Notes: generated by a model from the letters alone, not told the origin. 64,000 nt of DNA from Adiantum capillus-veneris (GCA_014529385.2 CM043971.1:90823840-90887839); one strand, 5' to 3'; shown: positions 22,555 to 35,029, counted from the stretch's first letter. Translations and numbers: made by a program.

Positions 22555-25500
22555 CCCATTAATCGATGCAATGTGCAAATCACTCTATAGCCAAGCTCTT
22601 TGGAAGAGCATCTACTGGGTTGTTATGAGTGTGGATCTCGACAAGCTCCAATCACTTATCTGTCAGTGCATCTTAAATGAGATGATACCCACCACATGTT
22701 TCAACTTGGAGTGAAACATGGGATTTCTTGCCAAACAATGGCACTCTGACTATTACAATGCAAAATTGAAACCTGCTAAATGTCTAAATATCCCACTAAA
22801 TTTGTCAACCATATAGCTTTCTTTTTGGCATGTAATGTTGCAACATCCTCAGCCTCTGTAGTGGAAGAAAGACATACAATCTTGGAGAGATGATCTTTAA
22901 GAAACAGATCCTCCTACAATTATGAAAATGTAAATCTCCTAATCTCTTTACAACTCACATAATCTGCATCCATGCAATCAACAATAGATTCATCACTATT
23001 ATCGAAGCATAAATACTTGCTTGTTGTACCCTTCAAGGAAGTGAGGACGTGTTTCATCGCTATCCAGTGCTGCTTGCAAGGATTAGCCATATACTAACCA
23101 ACCACTCCCACTACAAATGTAATGTTTGGCCTTGTAGCTACCATACCATACATAAGAGTGCCTACAACTAAAGAATATGGCACACTTTCCATTTCTTATC
23201 TCTCAACATCTAATTTGGGAGAATCTTCCTTGCTTAGTTTCAAATATTGCAGTAGTGGGACACTCACTGCCTCCCCTTGCATATTGAAATGGTGCAAGAC
23301 CTTGTGGATATAGGATTCTTTAAAAAACTCAAGAATTCCCTTTTCCTTTCTCTCTTGATACAACCTACAGTTGAAGAATATGACACACTTTCCATTTCTT
23401 CTCTCTCAGTGTCTAATTTGGGAGAATCTTCATTGCTTAGTTTCAAATATGGTAGTAGTGGGGTACTCACTGCCTCCCCTTGCATATTGAAATGGTGCAA
23501 GGCCTTGTGGATATAGGATTCTTTCAAAAACTCAAGAATTCCCTTTTCCTGATTCTCTTGATACACATATCAAGAAAATAATTTTCTTCACCAAAATCCT
23601 CATAGTAAAGTTTTTGCTCCACATTTTCTTCAATTTGGCAATCTCTTCAGTGGCATTTCTTGTAATAAGCATGTCATCCACATAAGATGTAAATGATGCA
23701 AGCAGTGATCCTCTTGACCCCTTCTAAGACCTTGGGACCACATAAAAGCATCAAATTTTTGATACCACTGTCTGATCTACTTTAAGCCATAAAGAATTTT
23801 CTTGAGTTTGTATACAAGCTACTCTCTACTAGGCTATTCAAAACCTTCAAGTTGCTTCATGTGTAAATATCCTCTTCTAAATCCTCGTGAAGAAAGGTTG
23901 TCTTCACATCCATTTGGATAAGCTCCATGTCCTTAATGGATACTAGGCCAAGCATTGTGTGCAGTGTAGTCAGTGCAGTGTAGTCACCTTGACCATGGGC
24001 GAGAAATCTTGTCAAAATCAACTCACTTTTGTTTCTTGAATGCCTTAGCAACCAATCTAGCCTTGTATTTAGGCTTGGGATCATCAGATGTAAACTTCTT
24101 CTTATAAACCAAGGTAAGGATTTCTTGCCTTCTGTCAGTTCAACCAAGTCCTATGTATCATTATTTCCAATTGAGTTATACTCTAATTGCATGGCTTGCT
24201 CCCACATGACATTATTATCCATTTGTATGGCATCTTTGTAACAAGGTGGTCACCATATTCTATCAGCAGAACATAGTCCATCCCTGGCTACTAAAACTAC
24301 TCAGGTGGATGTGAGGATCTACTAGATTGTCTCAAGACTGACTATTGCTCTCTCTCTCTCTTCTATCAATTGAAGCAATGCTAATGAAAGGTACATCACT
24401 AGTATTTTGAGTTCTCATAGATTCTGAGGCAATGTCCTTGAATGTGACTTTTCTATAGTCAAACTCTTTGATAGGTTTCTTGTGCATCTTTGATTCATTG
24501 AAGCTAACATGTGAGCTAAAAACTACTTTGCGAGAGTTTAAGTGCCAAAGACGATAGCCCATGTCTCCATTTGTAGCATAACCAAAACAAATACACTTGT
24601 GTGACTTTAGATCTAGTCTTTTCTGAAGCTCTTAGGACACATGTGCATATGTCTTCCATCCAAAGACACACAAATTATTGTAATGTTATTTTCTAGACCA
24701 CAACTTCTCTGGAATTTGGTTTTTAATGGCATACTAAGTGACCAATTAATGATATGTATTGTTGTAAGTACTTTCCAAAAACCTTGATTCAAATTTTCCA
24801 TAGAAAGCATGGCTATGATTTGCTCTTGAATCATTCAATTCATCCTTTCTACAACTCCATAGTGATTGGGTGTGTAAGGAGCAATAAGCTACTTCTCAAT
24901 GCCTCTCTTGCTACAAAAATTCTCAAACTCCATGAAGATGTACTCTCCATCATTATCGGTTTGCAAGCTCTTGACCTTCTTGCTAGAATGAATTTCTACC
25001 AATGCTAAGAATTTCTCAAAAGTAGAGAACACTTGATCCTTAGATGCAAGAATCGTCAATGGAAGCCACAAAATAGATGGATCCCCTTAGAGACTTGTTT
25101 GTCATAAGACTGCAAGCATCTATATGGACAACCTCTAGTGGTTGCAAATGCTTTCTATTCAATGGTGATGACATGTTCTTAACAACACTCACACATAGAA
25201 AAATTAGAATAACTTAACACGTGCAAGTAACCAAAGCGTGCTAAGGTTTTCATTCCCTTTTGGCTCATATTGCCAAGCCAGCTATGCCATAACTCAATAG
25301 ATGACAACTCAGCTATGGATATACAATCCTCTTTTACATATAGAGTAAAGCATTCCATGCTTTTAACGTTTGGGAGAATTACAAGATTTTCCTTCTTGAT
25401 TGACCATGAACCATTCCGAAAGGTGATCGTGTAACCCAAGTCATCAAGCTAACCAACATATATCAAACTCTTTGCTAACTTGGAGATATGTTTGACATTC

Positions 25501-26617
25501 TTGACTATACATTGTGCATAACTAGCTTGATGCCTCCAATACCATGTATCTCAAGCTCATAGGCATCACCGAGATTCACTTTAACACAAGTATGTGCATA
25601 CGTAAAGAACCATTCTCAATGAGTGTCACATGGAAATTGGCTCTAGAATCTATGATCCAATTTTGATCAAAGCTAGCATCTTGTGCAATAAGAGTATCTG
25701 GACTAAGATTTTATGTAAAGGCTAACATTTGAGGAAGTTTGAACCTCAAGAACATCTGCAATCTTATGAGATTCTAGCACATTGAGCTGCTCAATCTTAA
25801 CTTTGCCCTTGCCATCATTGTCAAACTTCTTGCTATCTTGGGACTTTTTCTTGTCTCTTTGCCATGGATGTGAATCTATCTTTTGATATCCTTTCTTATG
25901 CCAATGATAGCACTCCACATTGTGCAAGGAACCTCTACATTTTCTTCAAGAATTCTTGCAATCCTAGCTTTAGGTGCAGTTATGAGTGTGACATCTCTCA
26001 CCTTTGCCACTAGTAATATATGCATCACCTTGCTTTACAGGCTCCATAGACTTCCTACGTATCTCTTCATTGAATAGAATAAAAAATACAACATCATAGA
26101 TCAATTTTCCCTCTTGCATAGAGTTGCTAGTTGTTGTGCAAAATATGTCCCATGTAGAGGTTAAAGAGCACAATAAGAAGATGGATTGTACTTCGTTGTC
26201 AAAATCGAGTCTCTGTGACATCAAGTGATATAAAAGTACATTGAACACATTCATTTACTCATAAACTGTGCCGCATTCTTTCATGAAATGCTCAAAGAGC
26301 TTCTTCATCAGGTACACTTTGTTACTTCTGCTTTTGCTCTCATATGTATTGTATAGCTTGTCCCATAAGGCTTTAGCAGTAGCTTCATCCACTATGGTGA
26401 AATACACAGACTCTGGTGCAGATGTATAGTGGACTTCGCTTTGGCATCAACTATCTTCCACCGCACGTCTATATAGCCATTGCCTTCTTCACGCTCAAAA
26501 ATTATCTCCAATCAATTAAAACATCCTAGATTATCTCTTTTTATATAGAGAAATTTGTGCCATCAAAATTTTTAATATTCTAAAGTTCCTTCTCAGAAGA
26601 GGATACCATATTTGCAA
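22555..26617 (-). pseudogene. Copia-3 gag-pol polyprotein, broken
   Basis: Minus strand. The gag start reads MVSSSEKEL with NIKNFDGTNF after a stop (near 26610). A gag fragment with LMSQRLDFDNEVQSIFLL lies at 25970-26254. The knuckle near 25850-25920 is degenerate (CYHWHKKGYQKIDSHPW). Integrase pieces include LQTDNDGEY (24889-25071) and PYTPNHYGVVERMN (near 24830-24880). RT pieces are MDVKTTFLHEDLEEDIY (near 23860-23920) and an intact SYVDDMLIT catalytic motif near 23668-23690. RNase H lies at about 22560-23120. Stops and frameshifts occur throughout. The other strand carries only chance frames. Confidence 0.8.
23161..23566 (-). repeat. 203-bp tandem duplication in Copia-3 pol
   Basis: 23161-23363 and 23364-23566 align end to end (AGAATATG, CACACTTTCCATTTCTT, CCTTGTGGATATAGGATTC), in the region after the RT active site. 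Confidence 0.9.
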
Positions 26618-26620
26618 GAC

Positions 26621-26708
26621 TTGAGCACTATGTCAAGAATGCCAAAAACTATGGCGAGAAAATATTGAGCACTATGTCGAGAATGCCAAAAACTATGGTG
26701 AGAAACCG
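26621..26708. repeat. 44-bp tandem duplication
   Basis: TTGAGCACTATGTC, AAGAATGCC-type and AAAAACTATGG words repeat at 26621 and 26665, next to the Copia-3 gag start. Confidence 0.9.
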
Positions 26709-26900
26709 TGGCAAAAAATTTGCACAACCTCCTTTGTAAGAAAAACAAAATCTCAATCCAAAATAGTGATCTAAGTATCAAAAACCACAAGTAGACTTGT
26801 GGGACAAATCCGGCCAAGCCTCCTTAGTATGAGAGAAAAAATTCAACCCAAATGATGCATAAAAACCATAAAATCAACTCAAGAGAGTATAACTTGGCAT

Positions 26901-28273
26901 AAATTATCAGTTATCGCTAACAATGATTTCCAACATGGCATCAAGCAAATTATCCCATAAGATACATGACTTATGGCGAGGATATTGTAATGGGAAACTA
27001 TAGCAAAATGTATCATCAAAGATATCTCAACATTTAAGTATATCATAGCTCAAAAAACCCTAATGGTAGACATAAGACACTATCCATATCCTCAAAAAGG
27101 GTTCTTTTGGTTTAAATCTTAGAGACTGTCAAGAAATTGCCAAAAAATGCCTCCCACACGGTATACAATAGGCAGTGTTAGCAACTCAACGTACATGAAT
27201 GAAAAGATGTGCTTACATGTGTCAAAAGTAATGCAAGCAGTGTGTCAAATCTCAACAAGGATATTTTCCTCAAAAAAACTCAATGGCACTCTAGGTCCCG
27301 GGGGGATTCACTCTTTACCTTTTACACTTATGTGACTAGTGGTTATAAAATTATTTAACCACCATCTTACATGTTAACCCCTATATCACATATACATTTT
27401 TGTGATGGTTTCAATCAGAGCTATTATCATTCATAAAGAGGATTTATATGCCAAGCAGCAAGCTTTCTCTTTAAAGTTCTTCCTTTGCATTCTATGCATG
27501 ACATGAAACAAAGAAATCCAAGTGCTTCATGTATTATACATAAAAATTAGCCTCAATCACTACCTTGTTCTCATTGGTGACATGAAGAAAACATGAATTG
27601 ATCTAGATGTATTTCATTGCACATGTGTGGCTTTCATATGATGTAGCATTCTTTGCAATTACCATACATGATATCCTCATCCATATGTTACTATTGAAGA
27701 ATATAAGTGCTTAGTTAGACATTTAACATCTCTAGTGAATATCTATATTTTTACTTCTCCCCCTTCCCTCCCTTCCTCTCTTGGGAACTTCATACCTTAC
27801 CCCCTCCCTTGTTTTTAAGCTCATAAGGATAATTATTGGGGACTACCGCTAACTTATACGATTATGTGTCATCACTTAAAAACCCCCTCCCCTGCACTTA
27901 TGTGGTTTGGTAAGTTCTCCATGGTCGATTATCCCTTGGGCTCTAGATTAAACCTCCCATTGGAACCAAAAACTAATGCAAAATCTGTATCTAATGACCT
28001 GCAATCCTTGTGTGTGTAGAAGATAAAAAATTGCATGCAAATGATGCACAAAAAATATCCCTATGAGTGTAAAACTCCATTTGCGATGTCGATGTAGAAA
28101 AATAAGCCTCAATTATAATAAAATCCTCGATCAAAACTCCAACAAAACCCACCTATGATGTCAATTCCGGTACTCTGCCTCTGAAGGAGAGCCAAAAGTA
28201 TGCTCTTACTCTTAAAGTCACTCATTGTGAGTGTTAGCAATCAGTAGATGTGTCGATGGTATGCGAGGAAAGG
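26901..28273. other. No gene seen
   Basis: AT-rich, with a pyrimidine-rich patch at 27757-27812. There are no domain-bearing frames; it probably holds old repeat sequence between Copia-3 and LTR-A. Confidence 0.4.
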
Positions 28274-29198
28274 TGTAGGGTGTAGCGGAAGTGAATGTTG
28301 AACTTTGCTCAAGATGAGTGCTCCGAATTGTGCTCAAGGGTCCCTTTTACTTATGGAAGGGAGAGCCTTTCGTTCCTTTAGTGAGAGAGTGCAAATGATC
28401 ACAAACAAAGTGAAAGACATTGTGAATGAAGGTGTTGAGAGAGAAAGAGAGAAGAATACGACACCAAATTGTTAAACCCTCCTCCAAGGGCCCCTCTCTT
28501 GATGGCGAGAGAAGTCTATGCTATTGATTGCACAAATCTGGTACAAAGGTGCTGATGCAAGTTCTTGATGCAATGATGACCTAAGTCGGAGACGACAAGG
28601 GCGACGACGACGTTGATGACTGCTGGCTAGAAACACTGACTTCAGAGGATGCAAAAGGCTGCTATATCTAGCTAAAAACGCTACTAAAAAACGCTGAGAC
28701 TGGCTGGTATAGTCTACTAAAAACACTGACTCTAGGCTTATAGAAAAACGCTCATTGGCTGATTTGCAAACGCTAATTGCTGAAATCCTTGGCGTAGGCT
28801 GATGATGCTTGATGAAAACGATATTGCTTGCTGAGGAGAAACGCCAGAGGGCCTGTTGTAGAGTCTGTATGTGCTTCTACTAAGTGACTACCGGGTTTCT
28901 TTTATATTAACTTAGTAAATTTTCCCTACCCAGTTTCCCAACAAAGTCACTTATTAATAATAAATGAAAAATGGATAAATAGGAAAAATGAGTTATGTGC
29001 ACTTTAAAATGCTCATGATGGTTATTGAATGTCATGTTGATGATCATGTTGTGTGCAACCAGAGGATATGCAGCTACCTCAAGTGCCTAGACATGCACGG
29101 CATGCGCATAGACTCACATAGCACTTCCTAAGCTGACCTGAACCCTGGACCTGAAGTAGCTTATCCACATGCACATATGGTTAGATGTGCACGTGACA
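28274..29198 (-). repeat. LTR-A (3' LTR of C1)
   Basis: 925 bp. The minus strand starts TGTCACGTG after a polypurine tract. It is homologous to LTR-B (61727-62956), for example at GTTGAACTTTGCTCAAGATG and CTCCTCCAAGGGCCCC. The R-U5 part carries repeated AAAACGCT and GCTGA words and GAC triplets. Confidence 0.85.
28900..28910 (-). promoter_or_regulatory. TATA box of LTR-A
   Basis: The minus strand reads TTAATATAAAA, at the same LTR position as the TATA-like element of LTR-B. Confidence 0.5.
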
Positions 29199-30523
29199 TC
29201 CCCTCCTTTTCAAAGTGAGGTACTGGTACATAACTCTATCGCGTTGAGGGAACTCACCAGCAACGTCTGAAATCTTGGTTGGCTTCTCTGTAGCCTCTAG
29301 TTGTGCAATGTCAATGGGTTGTGGACTACACCACATAACGCTTTGAAGGTATTCACCCCAGTTATCTACCAACTTCCGATGAGCATCACATGCCCCTATA
29401 TAATTAAGCCATTCTGCGATAAATTTCTTTTCACTTATTCTAGCACGCACATTTGCTCGATATCGTTGCCTCTTATATCTCTTACTCTTCTTGTTTAATT
29501 CTCGATTACGGCCGATATCTAGTGAAGAGTCACTAGATGAATCACTCCTTGTGTCTTCTGCTCCCTTGGATAGATTGTCATCTAGGTTACCACTGGGCCC
29601 TGAATGGTGTGTCCCCGCATTTGCACTAAGATTTAACTCAGATTCTCTGTCCTCAGAGTCAATTTCAACTGATGATTCTGACCCCAAATCGTGTTGGCTG
29701 TAGTCTTGTGAGGCGCTACTGGTTCCAATGCCAGTCAAACTTTCATCTTGTAGATCATCAGAAGCTATATGCATTGCTTCTAGCATATTTAAGGGTACAA
29801 GTGGTGGTATTTCATCCCCCTCAGGTGTTACCCAGGTTGTCCCCCTATTTCCCCAAGTGTCTACGTTTGCTGCTAGGTGGACCCAATCCACATTGTCCGA
29901 CTCAGTCATCCCAGGTAGTACATCCATATAAGGAGAATCTTCCCCAACATCAGTGTCCACTTTACACGTGTAACAATACTGCAATGGGGCCGAGTGAACT
30001 GTGGTGTCAGATCTATGATCAATTATAAACCTGTTTCCTAGAGGATGTGCTCGACCCGTCACAAGATCCACTTGAATGACAGAATCTTGGAACTGCAGGT
30101 AGACATGGTTCTTAGACCAGTCATGTACCATTTTTGCTTCCCTCATGAAAGGACGTCCTAAGATCATCTTCGATGCCATAGTATGCTTCGAGAAATCCAT
30201 AACAATGAAAGTAGTCCTTATTTTATATCCAAAGACTTTGATCTTGAGATCTTCTAGCATCCCAATAGGTTTAACAATAGACCCATTGGCCATCTTCACT
30301 ACTATGTTTGTGGTTGCAAGGTGAGGTTTCCCAGCAATTTTTAGTCACAATGCTAACCCCAGCGCCACCATCAAGGATTCCCTTTATAGTTAATCCCTTA
30401 GTAGTGATTGGTATGGTCGCATTGGTTTCATCACCCTCAAAGTATTGTCCTAACTTGTTAACAGGTATTTCTATAACAAGGTTCTCATCTAGGTTGGGTT
30501 GTAGATCTAAGTGTTCCTCCTCT
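29181..30523 (-). pseudogene. C1 retropepsin and 3' cassette
   Basis: The protease starts near the MITE with MPIEEEHLD, then ILDGGAGVSIVTKNCWE (aspartic protease active site, D-G-G-A). A 10-bp deletion relative to C2 near 30327 shifts the frame; the next frame (30299-29181) carries KMANGSIVKPIGMLEDLKI and MILGRPFMREAKMVHDW, the C-terminal half of a retropepsin. After the point where C1 and C2 stop matching (about 29758) comes a Ser/Asp-rich stretch, then a basic KKSKRYKRQRYRANVRAR patch, and the end YLTLKRRGCHVHI, whose final codons lie inside LTR-A. D2 encodes the same YLTLKRRGCHV end. The protease would cut its own Gag; the cassette has no known function. Confidence 0.75.
29199..29210 (-). 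other. C1 polypurine tract
   Basis: The minus strand reads AAAAGGAGGGGA directly before LTR-A. An identical tract precedes LTR-B. Confidence 0.75.
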
Positions 30524-30531
30524 ATTGGCAT
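30524..30531. repeat. MITE target site duplication, left
   Basis: ATTGGCAT, identical to 30779-30786. C2 has this 8-mer once, at the same place in its gene. Confidence 0.85.
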
Positions 30532-30778
30532 CCCGGGGAGGTCACCTAATAAAAATGTAACCTATCACGTGAGTTCAACAGAAGGGTATTTAAAGTTCTT
30601 GAAACTTACAGAAATATATATACAGAAGGGTATGATTTTTTCAAATTTGAAAAAAACTTACAGATTTTAAAAAAAAAGGGTACATTATATTTCTAACAAA
30701 ATTTACAGATAAGGGGTTTTACAAACATGTTTTGAACGCACGTGATATGATAGTTTTACACATAGTGAACCCCCCGAG
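30532..30778. mobile_element. 247-bp MITE in the C1 protease region
   Basis: Flanked by an 8-bp direct repeat and absent from C2 at the same site. The ends are imperfect inverted repeats of about 50 bp: CCCGGGGAGGTCAC against CTCGGGGGGTTCAC, and further in TATCACGTGAGTTCAA against TATCACGTGCGTTCAA. The middle is AT-rich with repeated AGGGTA and CTTACAG words and no coding capacity. An 8-bp duplication suggests a hAT or possibly Mutator-like mover. It splits the C1 frame. Confidence 0.85.
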
Positions 30779-30786
30779 ATTGGCAT
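30779..30786. repeat. MITE target site duplication, right
   Basis: ATTGGCAT, partner of 30524-30531. Confidence 0.85.
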
Positions 30787-31395
30787 CTCCCCAGCTCCAT
30801 CCATCTGTGCAAAATGTGGTAGCCCAAACTTCAGTTCTCCATTGAGGAATGCTCGAAGAGCTGAGACTAGCTCAGGGTCTTTATATAGTTTGGATATGAT
30901 GGTGGTTCTAACTTTTGAAGACATGAAATCCATCAATTTGGCAATGTTTAACGGCACCTTTTGGCCTTGAGTCCCTTGACGTGGGGAAGACGGAATCTCC
31001 ATTTCTTCGATAGGATCAAGTAGTCCCTCTGTAAACATTCTTTCCATCAAGAAGTGAGTATGCCCACTTTCCCATGACTTTAAGTCACTTTCTTCTTGGA
31101 TGAGACTAGGTATGGCTAAGGGTCTATGGTCTTGGTGAGATTGTTGTTGCGTAGGGAACACGGTGTCTGTAATCTGGATCTTCCTAGGTACTGGTTCTAG
31201 ATCCCTTTGGGTATCATCTACCAAACTCCTTAATTGCTTGACTCGCTCAATCTCCTCTGTAGGGTTTGGATAAGTTCCTATCTTCTTCTTGGATCCTGGA
31301 CATTGTGGCTCATGAAGATCTTCCTTGTTGATTTCTATCTTAGTGGTCGTTTTGGTCTCCATGGTTTCTCCTGAATCAGAATCTTCTTCAGTGTC
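30787..31395 (-). pseudogene. C1 Gag-protease linker
   Basis: The minus-strand frame from MNDTEEDSDSGETMETK to GELKFGLPHFAQMDGAGEMP, where the MITE cuts it. It is acidic at the start and helical-looking later (IAKLMDFMSSKVRTTI). C2 has the same protein at 45540-46140. No enzyme motif is seen; it probably links Gag to protease. Relative to C2, about 330 bp including a fourth zinc knuckle is deleted just before it. Confidence 0.65.
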
Positions 31396-32038
31396 GTTCA
31401 TATATACGGGATGAGTGTCGACATTGTAGACGTGCTCGCTTGATAGGACACTCGGCTACACGATGTGGACCTCCACACTCATAGCATTGAAGAGGTGGTC
31501 TCTTAGCAATGTAATTGATATTTTGGTCTCTTGCAGCAAGAGCAGCTACTTGATATACAGGTTTGACTTGTCCCCAATAGTCCTCCATGTAGTATTGTGG
31601 ACTTTCTTCAAGCACATCCATCCCATAGGCAATATTAGGATCTATATCTTCCTCACAGCTTTCCAAACAAGCAATAGATGACTCACAACCCACTTGATTC
31701 ACAGAAGTGATTCTCGAATGTGGTGGTTGCGGTCCTAGCACTGGAGGTTGTAAGGGTGTTGTTTGAACAACATTTTGGGCCCTAGGGACCATGTGTTGTG
31801 CTATTTGTTCAAGAGGTGGGGCCGGCATCACTGCAGGCACTCGAGGTGTGTCTGTCCATGCTAAGGTTGGTCTATTGGCCATCGCGTGCTTAAATACTAT
31901 GCAATCCTTAGCTTGATGACCATACCTTCCACATGCATTGCAATTCCCATTGAATTTTACTCTAAAAGTAGGGCATTCACTGGTACTATGCGGTCCATAG
32001 CATATTGAGCACCATTGCTGCTCCCTTCTTGGATACAT
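31388..32038 (-). pseudogene. C1 Gag zinc-knuckle region
   Basis: Three CX2CX4HX4C knuckles: CSICYGPHSTSEC and CNACGRYGHQAKDC near the start (about 31930-32010), and CYECGGPHRVAEC near the end (about 31440-31480). A Pro-rich stretch and an acidic stretch (ESCEEDIDPNIAYGMDVLEE) lie between them. Such knuckles bind retroelement RNA. It ends by frameshift at the deletion point near 31408. Confidence 0.75.
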
Positions 32039-32148
32039 ATGATTGTTCTACGGAGCACGATTGTCTCTAAGACTCTCTTGAATAGCCTTGGTGAGATATG
32101 CTAAAGTCATCTTAGATATCTTTGGCTCCTTAGCAATAGGCTTTAGGG

Positions 32149-32898
32149 TCATTGGCTGATGCCCCGATACTTGTGAGCTAATAGATTTAGACTCAAAGAC
32201 ACTCTTTCTCCTTGAATCATTAAATTATCCTCCAATTGGATCGCATTGGTGGTGACTACTTCCCAAGTGGTGATACCTCTAATGACTAAGCCATTGTAGA
32301 TATCCTCATGTCGTAATCCCCTAATGAATCTATCAAGCAATTGGTTATTGTTGAAGCACTCATTTGAATTACATCGAGAATTCAAATGCTTCAAGCGACT
32401 AATAAAGTCTCTCACCGACTCTCCTTCCTCTCGTTGGGCTTTCTGGAGTTGAGAGGCTACACCCCAAAGCACTCCCTCTCGTATGTATTCTTTCAAGAAC
32501 AGACTCCTAAGAGTAGGGTAAATCATTTTTTCTTCCACCCTTAGGGTTCTATACCAATCCCCAGCCTTTCCACTTAAGGTTAGGCTTAAAGCATTGCTCT
32601 TATGTAGGTGATTGTGTTCTCCTAGAGAATCGCATATTTGTTCAAACACTTCGATATGCTTTCTCACATCCCCGTCTCCACTAAATTTTTGTGTGAGCTT
32701 GGCTATTTGTACCGCCTTACTTCTAGGCTCTCTTTCAGGCGCGTTACGCATATTCTCAGCAATAGATCGACCGATAGCTTGAGCAAATGTTGCCAAGTCA
32801 CCTAAGTGAGCAGGCACCGTGGTGGAGGTGCTCCAGAGACTACATGTGGAGTAGGTATTGGCATCGGGCTTGGCGCATAGGAAGCCCTTGGGTTCCAC
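32149..32898 (-). pseudogene. C1 Gag capsid-like domain
   Basis: The minus strand reads IAKLTQKFSGDGDVRKHIEV, then ALSLTLSGKAGDWYRTL and ESVRDFISRLKHLNSRC. This is the arrangement of the plant retrotransposon gag domain (LxGxAxxWY, then SVxxFxxRFxxL). It is open for most of the 750 bp and is followed by frameshifts. The same region in C2 carries more damage. Confidence 0.7.
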
Positions 32899-34303
32899 GT
32901 TGGGTACGATGTTGTGCCATGTGGTGGTCCAAAGTTCAGATGTGTGGCCCTAGGCATAGCAGACGTCGGATGTGACATGCTAATGCTAACCGGTATAGTC
33001 CCATGGAAATAAGAACTTGGGTGTTGTGGTTGTGGAGCATAGGTAGTTGAAACAATGGGAGGGGTAGGGACTACATGAGTATGAGGACCCATGGGTGTAT
33101 ACGATTGGTACACACTTGTAGGTACTGTTGCAGGCATTCAGCTACAATGTATCGGTGCTTTACTAACAGATGAGGTCTATGGCATGTTTCTTGGCATGCC
33201 CATCATTGGGGTAGGTATGGTAGCTGTGGTGTCATCAAGGGAAAGATGAGCTAAACTTGGAAAGGTAAAGCTATCACTTGTGGGCTCAGATTGCACTGAG
33301 ACCCCTGGAGAGACAACATAGGGAGGATCCATCGGACTTACCAAGGGAGTCTCCATTTGCGATAAGATCGGTTGTTTAGCTTTGAGACCCGGTGAAGGCA
33401 TGTTGATCCCCTTGTTCTGTCTCTCTAACTCAATGACCCTATGGATGACCTCACAAACTCTTTATTGTTGATCCTCCACACTAGTAGCACCCATTATGGA
33501 TTGTAGGACATCTAACCAACACATGTGATAGGTGTGACATGTGTATAGGTCGGTAAAGTTTCCGTTTGTAGTTCGTACTCTCAGTTCTCATTTAAGAACA
33601 CTCCATCTAGGATTGAGGTGCTAGGGGTGTCCTTTGAGCTAGATGCAATGTTGCTTTCTAGGGGTTGGCCCTTAGCGGTTGCTAAGTCAGGAGCACTCGA
33701 TTGCTCTCTTAGCAAGGATATTGACATAGGGGCTTTTTCTTTTAACTCTCTTCGTTGCTCCGTCTTACGTAAGCTCTCGACTTCCTTTTTCCTCGTTGCA
33801 AGGATATATCGCTCAACCTCGTGCACTTCGGCAAGGCTTCTACCATCGGGTAATATGACCTCGGAGGGAAATAACTCTGAAGAGTCAGGAGGTGCAGTGT
33901 ATGAAGTATTCACGTGCACATTCTCTAAGGGTATAGACTCTACGTTGGTCACGAATGGAGAATTTACTTCCCCACCCCCCTCATTTACATCATTAGCTCC
34001 ATGTTCGGAGCGAGTGGCTCTACTAAAGGTTTCCTTCAGGCGGCTAAGCACGCTCGGCCCGAACCGTGGACCCATGGCATGCATGTCTTGGCTTGAGCTA
34101 TCGGGATTAGGCATTGGGAAACCCTCCATGACGTAGTAGTCAGAGGAAGAGTCACTAGCCGATATGATCGGGTCTTGGTTTGTACTACCTTGGGTCCCTG
34201 CCGAAGGCCCGGAACCTAAAGTAGGTGGATATTGAGAACTCGCGTAAGTCGAAATTCTCTCTAGTTGCTCCGTCTCTAGCACACGACCAGAGCGCAGATG
34301 CAT
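32899..34303 (-). pseudogene. C1 Gag N-terminal and Pro-rich region
   Basis: Starts at ATG 34303 with MHLRSGRVLETEQLERIS; plant gypsy Gags often begin with such a basic RSG peptide. A Ser-rich part and a Glu/Arg-rich helix (EVHEVERYILATRKKEVESL) follow. Frameshifts near 33580, 33400 and 33140 separate it from Pro/Thr/Ser-rich pieces. It matches C2 47709-49328 throughout. Confidence 0.7.
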
Positions 34304-35029
34304 GTGCCTTTAGCACCCTACAAGCGTCGGTGAATAACCTCGAAGGTTAACCGCTTACCTTTTTTAAGCGTCCGTTTTCACTCGTGTTTTTTACGTTTTT
34401 GATTTTTTTTTAATGTTTGATTTTTTTTATTAAAGTGTGTGATAGCTCGAGACGAGCGTATCACTTAGAGGGTCGCTGTGTGCTTTACAGCATAATTTTC
34501 GAGCATCTGAAGTTCCGTTGATCCTCAAAAAATCGATTTTTAGCTACGTGTGAAGCTAAAATTCGTAATTTTAAAAGGCGACTGAGGCCTAGGCCTGAGT
34601 GTGAGCTTGGGCTTGGGTCTGGGCTTGGGTTTGGGAGATATTCCCGATTCCGGTCCTACCTTTAAAATTATTATTTTTTTAAAAAAAAACTTTTTTAAAA
34701 TTTTTTAAAGGATAAGGTCGTCGCAGCATGCGCGAGAGTACACACACTCTATCTACCTACTTCTAACTAATACACCTATTGTTACACACTAACACGCTCT
34801 ATTAGCTCTCACAGATCTACTTCCTACTTACTATACACAGAAAACTAACAACCTTAATACACAGAGAATAAACACAGTACCTTTGAAAATTCCATTAACA
34901 AAAAAAATACACAGTATAACACAAAATCCTTCTTCTCAACACACACACCCTCCTTTCTTACCTTTTCTACAATTGAAATTACACCACAAAAGAAGCACGG
35001 AGTGCCATTCAAACTTAGTGTATGGCATT
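34304..35029 (-). other. C1 5' leader
   Basis: Non-coding. It contains a degenerate GGGCTT/GGTCTG hexamer patch (34600-34640) and A/T runs. The C2 leader has the same layout with a cleaner hexamer array. Confidence 0.6.

Larger units (their letters stand above)
22225..26900 (-). mobile_element. Copia-3, degenerate Ty1/copia retrotransposon
   Basis: Minus-strand remains of gag, integrase, RT and RNase H in copia order, ending left in a duplicated LTR-like sequence that starts TGTAGGGTGAAC next to a weak polypurine tract. No matching 5' LTR could be delimited on the right; 26900 is an estimate. Several local tandem duplications lie inside. Confidence 0.7.
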
